Position numbers and translations under genes: made by a program. Below the pieces are notes generated by a model, which made no database searches, had not been told where the DNA came from, and saw only the letters and a program-made list of their open reading frames with translations. 64,000 nt of DNA from Komagataeibacter swingsii (lineage in GTDB: Bacteria > Pseudomonadota > Alphaproteobacteria > Acetobacterales > Acetobacteraceae), in assembly GCF_003207895.1 (NCBI RefSeq), contig NZ_NKUB01000001.1, positions 62,001 through 126,000 on the forward strand, given 5' to 3'. Positions 53,500-64,000 of the stretch are shown in pieces (position 1 is the first letter of the stretch; each line of letters begins with the position of its first letter).

Positions 53500-53611
53500 C
53501 GGTAGGTGCGCGCCTCTTATCGGAACGCGGGAGGTCACGCTCCCTGCCCATACGGGGCAGGGGCGGGCCACCAGAACCGCGGTCCGGGTGAAACAGTCAG
53601 GAGCCCCGGAT
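53500..53611 (+). promoter_or_regulatory. rplK leader region with hairpin
   Basis: This gap holds CCCTGCCC (53542-53549) and GGGCAGGG (53555-53562), an eight-base stem around ATACG, followed by more G/C-rich sequence. A TTGACA at 53479-53484 inside the end of the efflux gene could be a minus-35 for the ribosomal cluster, but no good minus-10 follows. In E. coli L1 binds the rplK leader to repress rplKA; whether this stem is that site is unproven. Confidence 0.4.
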
Positions 53612-54046
53612 ATGGCCAAAAAAATCGTTGGCTACATCAAGCTGCAAATCCCCGCCGGCAAGGCGAATCCGTCCCCGCCGGTTGGTCCGGCACTGGGTCA
53701 GCGCGGCCTGAACATCATGCAGTTCTGCAAGGAGTTCAACGCAAAGACGCAGGGTCTCGAACCCGGCATGCCGATTCCCGTCGTCATCACCGCGTATGCC
53801 GACCGCACGTTCAGCTTCATCACCAAGACCCCGCCGAACACCTACTTCCTGATGAAGGCCGCCAAGATTTCCAAGGGCAGCTCCACGGTAGGCAAGGCGG
53901 CGTCCGTCGGCAAGGTCACGATCGCGCAGCTGCGCGAGATCGCCGAGACGAAGCAGAAAGACATGAACGCCAACGATATCGACGGCGCCGTGCGCATGCT
54001 GGCGGGTTCCGCCCGCTCCATGGGCCTCGACGTGGTGGAGGGCTGA
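53612..54046 (+). CDS. rplK: 50S ribosomal protein L11
   Basis: 144-aa protein of the GTPase-associated centre. It begins [20 protein letters not shown], the conserved N-terminus, with [22 protein letters not shown] and the rRNA-binding C-terminal domain ending in [23 protein letters not shown] 53612 has AGGAG upstream. rplA follows after 5 nt. In most bacteria secE and nusG precede this gene; here an efflux operon does. Confidence 0.97.
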   Translation: MAKKIVGYIKLQIPAGKANPSPPVGPALGQRGLNIMQFCKEFNAKTQGLEPGMPIPVVITAYADRTFSFITKTPPNTYFLMKAAKISKGSSTVGKAASVGKVTIAQLREIAETKQKDMNANDIDGAVRMLAGSARSMGLDVVEG

Positions 54047-54051
54047 TTACA

Positions 54052-54747
54052 ATGGCAAAGAACAAGCGTCTGACCGCAGCCCGCGCCGCCGTCGACAGCA
54101 CGAAGCAGTATGGCCTGGACGAGGCCATCAACCTGGTCAAGAACAACGCCAAGGCGAAGTTTGACGAGACCGTCGAAATCTCCATGAACCTGGGCATCGA
54201 CCCGCGCCATGCCGACCAGATGGTCCGTGGCCTGCTGTCCCTGCCCAACGGCACGGGCAAGACCCTGCGCGTTGGCGTGTTCGCCCGTGGCCCGAAGGCC
54301 GAGGAAGCGACGGCGGCCGGCGCCGACGTGGTTGGCGCCGAGGACCTGGCCGAAAAGGTCAAGGCTGGCGAGATCGAGTTCGACCGCTGCATCGCGACGC
54401 CGGACATGATGGCGCTGGTGGGCCGTCTGGGCAAGATCCTCGGCCCGCGTGGCCTGATGCCCAACCCCAAGCTGGGCACCGTGACCATGGACGTGAAGGG
54501 CGCGGTTGCCGCGGCCAAGTCCGGCCAGGTCGAATACCGTGCGGAAAAGGCCGGTATCGTGCATGCGGGCATTGGCAAGGCATCGTTTGACGAAGCCAAG
54601 CTGGCCGAAAACATCCGTGCGTTCGTGGACGCCGTCCAGAAGGCCCGCCCCGCGGGCGCCAAGGGCACGTATGTGAAGAAGATCGCCCTGTCCTCCACCA
54701 TGGGGCCGGGTGTTACGGTTGACACGTCCGCTTTCACCGCGGGCTGA
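54052..54747 (+). CDS. rplA: 50S ribosomal protein L1
   Basis: 231 aa; builds the L1 stalk that helps release deacylated tRNA and in many bacteria represses its own operon through the mRNA leader. It starts [20 protein letters not shown] and contains [22 protein letters not shown] and [16 protein letters not shown], the family signature, plus [13 protein letters not shown]. It is closely spaced with rplK. Confidence 0.97.
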   Translation: MAKNKRLTAARAAVDSTKQYGLDEAINLVKNNAKAKFDETVEISMNLGIDPRHADQMVRGLLSLPNGTGKTLRVGVFARGPKAEEATAAGADVVGAEDLAEKVKAGEIEFDRCIATPDMMALVGRLGKILGPRGLMPNPKLGTVTMDVKGAVAAAKSGQVEYRAEKAGIVHAGIGKASFDEAKLAENIRAFVDAVQKARPAGAKGTYVKKIALSSTMGPGVTVDTSAFTAG

Positions 54748-55022
54748 AGAATGACCCCGCCCCGTAACCGGGGTGGGGGAACAGGGGATGGCGGCCTGCC
54801 CGCCATTTTCCGAACCTGTCCATGACCGGATGTGGCGTAAGCCTTGATTGCCCGCAGGGGCTGCAACCGGGAGACGGGGATTGCCGGATCGGGGCGAAAG
54901 CCCGCACTGGTTGTTCCGTTTGAAAGGACAGGCGAACCGGGATGGTGCCGGCACGCCGGAATATCCCAAGGGTAAACCCTACCTGTCGGCTTCTTGCTGG
55001 CAGGTGATGATGGAGACGGGAT
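54748..55022 (+). promoter_or_regulatory. rplJL leader with hairpins and attenuator candidate
   Basis: No gene. A strong ten-base stem (CCCCGCCCCG, 54755-54764, with CGGGGTGGGG, 54769-54778, loop TAAC) is followed by ATGGCGG (54788-54794) and CCGCCAT (54800-54806), which ends in a run of four T and looks like a terminator or attenuator. The remaining 210 nt is long and structured, as expected of the L10(L12)4-binding leader that controls rplJL in many bacteria. I could not confirm the kink-turn by eye. Confidence 0.55.
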
Positions 55023-55541
55023 TTGGACCGTACGGAGAAGCGGGAGTTTGTTGCCTCCCTCGCAGCCGTGTTCGCGAAGACGTCCATGGTCATCGTCACC
55101 CGTAACGACGGGCTGACAGTGGCTGATGTGACGGACCTTCGGCGTCGCGTGCGTGCGGCAGGAGCTACACACAAGGTCGCGAAGAACCGGCTGGCCTCTC
55201 TCGCCCTGGCAGGGACCCAGTTCGAAGGCATCAAGCCGCTGCTGAAGGGGCCGACCGCGTTGTCGTGGGCGGATGAACCCGTGGCCGTGGCGAAGGTGCT
55301 GGTCGAGTTCGCCAAAACCAATGACAAGCTTGTTCTGCTCGGTGGATCGCTTGGTGCCCAGACGCTTGACGTCAACAGCATCAAGGCTCTGGCCGAGCTG
55401 CCGTCCCTGGACGTTCTGCGCGCGCAGCTGGTGGGGCTTATCTCCACGCCGGCCACGCGTATCGCAGGCGTGCTGCAGGCGCCGGCCGGACAGCTTGCAC
55501 GGGTTTTTGGTGCCTATGCCAAGACGGGCGAAGCAGCCTGA
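55023..55541 (+). CDS. rplJ: 50S ribosomal protein L10
   Basis: 172 aa; base of the L7/L12 stalk. The N-terminal rRNA-binding domain reads MDRTEKREFVASLAAVF, VTRNDGLTVADVTDLRRRVR and HKVAKNRLASLAL; the C-terminal helix binds L7/L12 dimers. The start is TTG 55023, with GGAG upstream, an unusual start codon that could lower translation in step with leader control. It lies 101 nt before rplL. Confidence 0.96.
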   Translation: MDRTEKREFVASLAAVFAKTSMVIVTRNDGLTVADVTDLRRRVRAAGATHKVAKNRLASLALAGTQFEGIKPLLKGPTALSWADEPVAVAKVLVEFAKTNDKLVLLGGSLGAQTLDVNSIKALAELPSLDVLRAQLVGLISTPATRIAGVLQAPAGQLARVFGAYAKTGEAA

Positions 55542-55642
55542 GACCTATGACCCGGCCCGCCGGGTTATCAAAAAAATGGCATTTTCCTAAAAAACGGGAT
55601 TGTGCCGTGCCAACCAGTGTATAAATTAGGAAGACCAAAATT

Positions 55643-56020
55643 ATGGCCGATCTGAACAAGATTGTTGAAGACCTGTCCGCCCTGACCGTTCTGGAAGCGG
55701 CTGAGCTGTCCAAGCTGCTGGAAGAAAAGTGGGGCGTTTCCGCCGCTGCTCCGGTTGCCGTGGCTGCTGCTCCGGGTGCCGCTGCTGCTGGCGCGCCGGC
55801 TGAAGAGAAGACCGAGTTCGATGTGGTCCTGACCAAGGCTGGCGACAAGAAGATCAACGTGATCAAGGAAATCCGCGCGATCACGGGTCTGGGCCTGAAG
55901 GAAGCCAAGGATCTGGTCGAGGGCGCGCCCAAGACCGTCAAGGAAGGCGCCAGCAAGGATGAAGCCGAAAAGATCAAGAAGACCCTTGAAGACAACGGCG
56001 CTTCTGTCGAAATCAAATAA
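55643..56020 (+). CDS. rplL: 50S ribosomal protein L7/L12
   Basis: 125-aa stalk protein that recruits translation factors. It has an N-terminal dimer helix ([27 protein letters not shown] region), an Ala/Pro/Val-rich hinge (about 34-53) and a C-terminal domain with [21 protein letters not shown] and [15 protein letters not shown]. Preference for common codons is marked. ATG 55643 is the only sensible start. Confidence 0.97.
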   Translation: MADLNKIVEDLSALTVLEAAELSKLLEEKWGVSAAAPVAVAAAPGAAAAGAPAEEKTEFDVVLTKAGDKKINVIKEIRAITGLGLKEAKDLVEGAPKTVKEGASKDEAEKIKKTLEDNGASVEIK

Positions 56021-56079
56021 GTTGGCCAATCGGGATGCGTCGTTTATGACGCTTTCGGGCTGATTGTTCAGGTGAGGGT

Positions 56080-56145
56080 GGAAACCGTCTGGTTTCCGCC
56101 CCCTTGGGCGTTACAGGCACCCTGGCCGCGAGGCTTCGGGTGCCT
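56080..56145 (+). promoter_or_regulatory. Two hairpins in the rplL-rpoB gap
   Basis: GGAAACC (56080-56086) with GGTTTCC (56091-56097), loop GTCT, and AGGCACCC (56115-56122) with GGGTGCCT (56138-56145). The gap 56021-56275 holds no gene. In E. coli an attenuator and an RNase III site lie between rplL and rpoB; these stems are in the matching place, but neither has a full T run. Role inferred. Confidence 0.5.
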
Positions 56146-56275
56146 TTGGCGGTAGTAAAGGGTTGGCCGGGCCATGGGGCCGGTTGATCCGCCAAGGATT
56201 TTTACGGGCCGCGCAGTCCGCGTGACAGTCATGTCACGGTTGTGCGGACCTGTGTGGATGGGGGCTGGATAGGCG

Positions 56276-60448
<4,173 letters not shown>

Positions 60449-60549
60449 CCGGGCCTTGTGTTGCACGTCGGTCCATACATTTTTCTTTCAGGAGTGGAAG
60501 CAGGTAACGCGGCTGCTTCCGCTTCATTCCCTCAGGGGGTTTGCGGCGC

Positions 60550-64000
<3,451 letters not shown>

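Overview
The window is 64 kb of G+C-rich chromosome from an alphaproteobacterium, most likely an acetic acid bacterium (Acetobacteraceae, Komagataeibacter/Gluconacetobacter-like). The placement rests on protein character (FYDLN-acid protein, class II EPSP synthase, System I cytochrome c maturation, SdhAF4-type small protein) and on gene order (ffs-dnaX-ybaB-recR, aroA-cmk-rpsA, rplKAJL-rpoBC). It is inferred by eye, not from a database search. Both ends are cut inside genes: clpA on the left and rpoC on the right.

Layout. 0-6 kb: clpA (partial) and clpS on the minus strand, a D,D-carboxypeptidase with a histidine-rich tail, methionine aminopeptidase and a periplasmic gamma-glutamyltransferase. 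6-15 kb: the small SRP RNA, then dnaX, ybaB, recR, a pteridine-reductase-like SDR and folB, followed by aroA-cmk-rpsA. 15.2-17.7 kb: a strongly A+T-rich island with a GtrII-type membrane glucosyltransferase and a GtrB-type bactoprenol glycosyltransferase, divergently arranged and without gtrA. 17.8-22.3 kb: M16 peptidase, serine hydrolase and a membrane protein. 22.4-28 kb: an sdhAF4-like gene and a tightly overlapping ccmCDEFGHI operon, including a 48-residue ccmD. 28-34 kb: small housekeeping genes (YciI, EVE, EcsC, 2-hydroxyacid dehydrogenase, aat), two tandem secreted paralogues, a Pro-rich surface-type protein and a peroxiredoxin. 34-45 kb: glnE, a giant AsmA/YhdP-like protein, a dicarboxylate uptake pair (dctA and a KgtP-like MFS gene) and rmuC. 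45-53.5 kb: an OmpR/EnvZ-type two-component system followed by a complete tripartite RND efflux operon. 53.5-64 kb: rplK-rplA-rplJ-rplL-rpoB-rpoC.

How the genes work together. ClpA, ClpS and Aat are the three core parts of the bacterial Leu/Phe N-degron pathway and all lie within 32 kb. CcmC-I form the heme-delivery and apocytochrome-ligation half of System I; ccmA and ccmB are not here. The two-component system abuts the RND operon and probably controls it. The pump operon carries a possible 25-codon leader ORF whose stop overlaps the permease start.

Points of most interest: the transferred Gtr module, a three-copy intergenic double-hairpin repeat, the leader ORF and the unusual TM10 of the RND permease, the His-rich carboxypeptidase tail, and an rplK cluster that directly follows the efflux operon instead of secE-nusG. 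No CRISPR array, tRNA, rRNA, transposase or integrase gene was recognised. I did not find a clearly undescribed defence or metabolic system.
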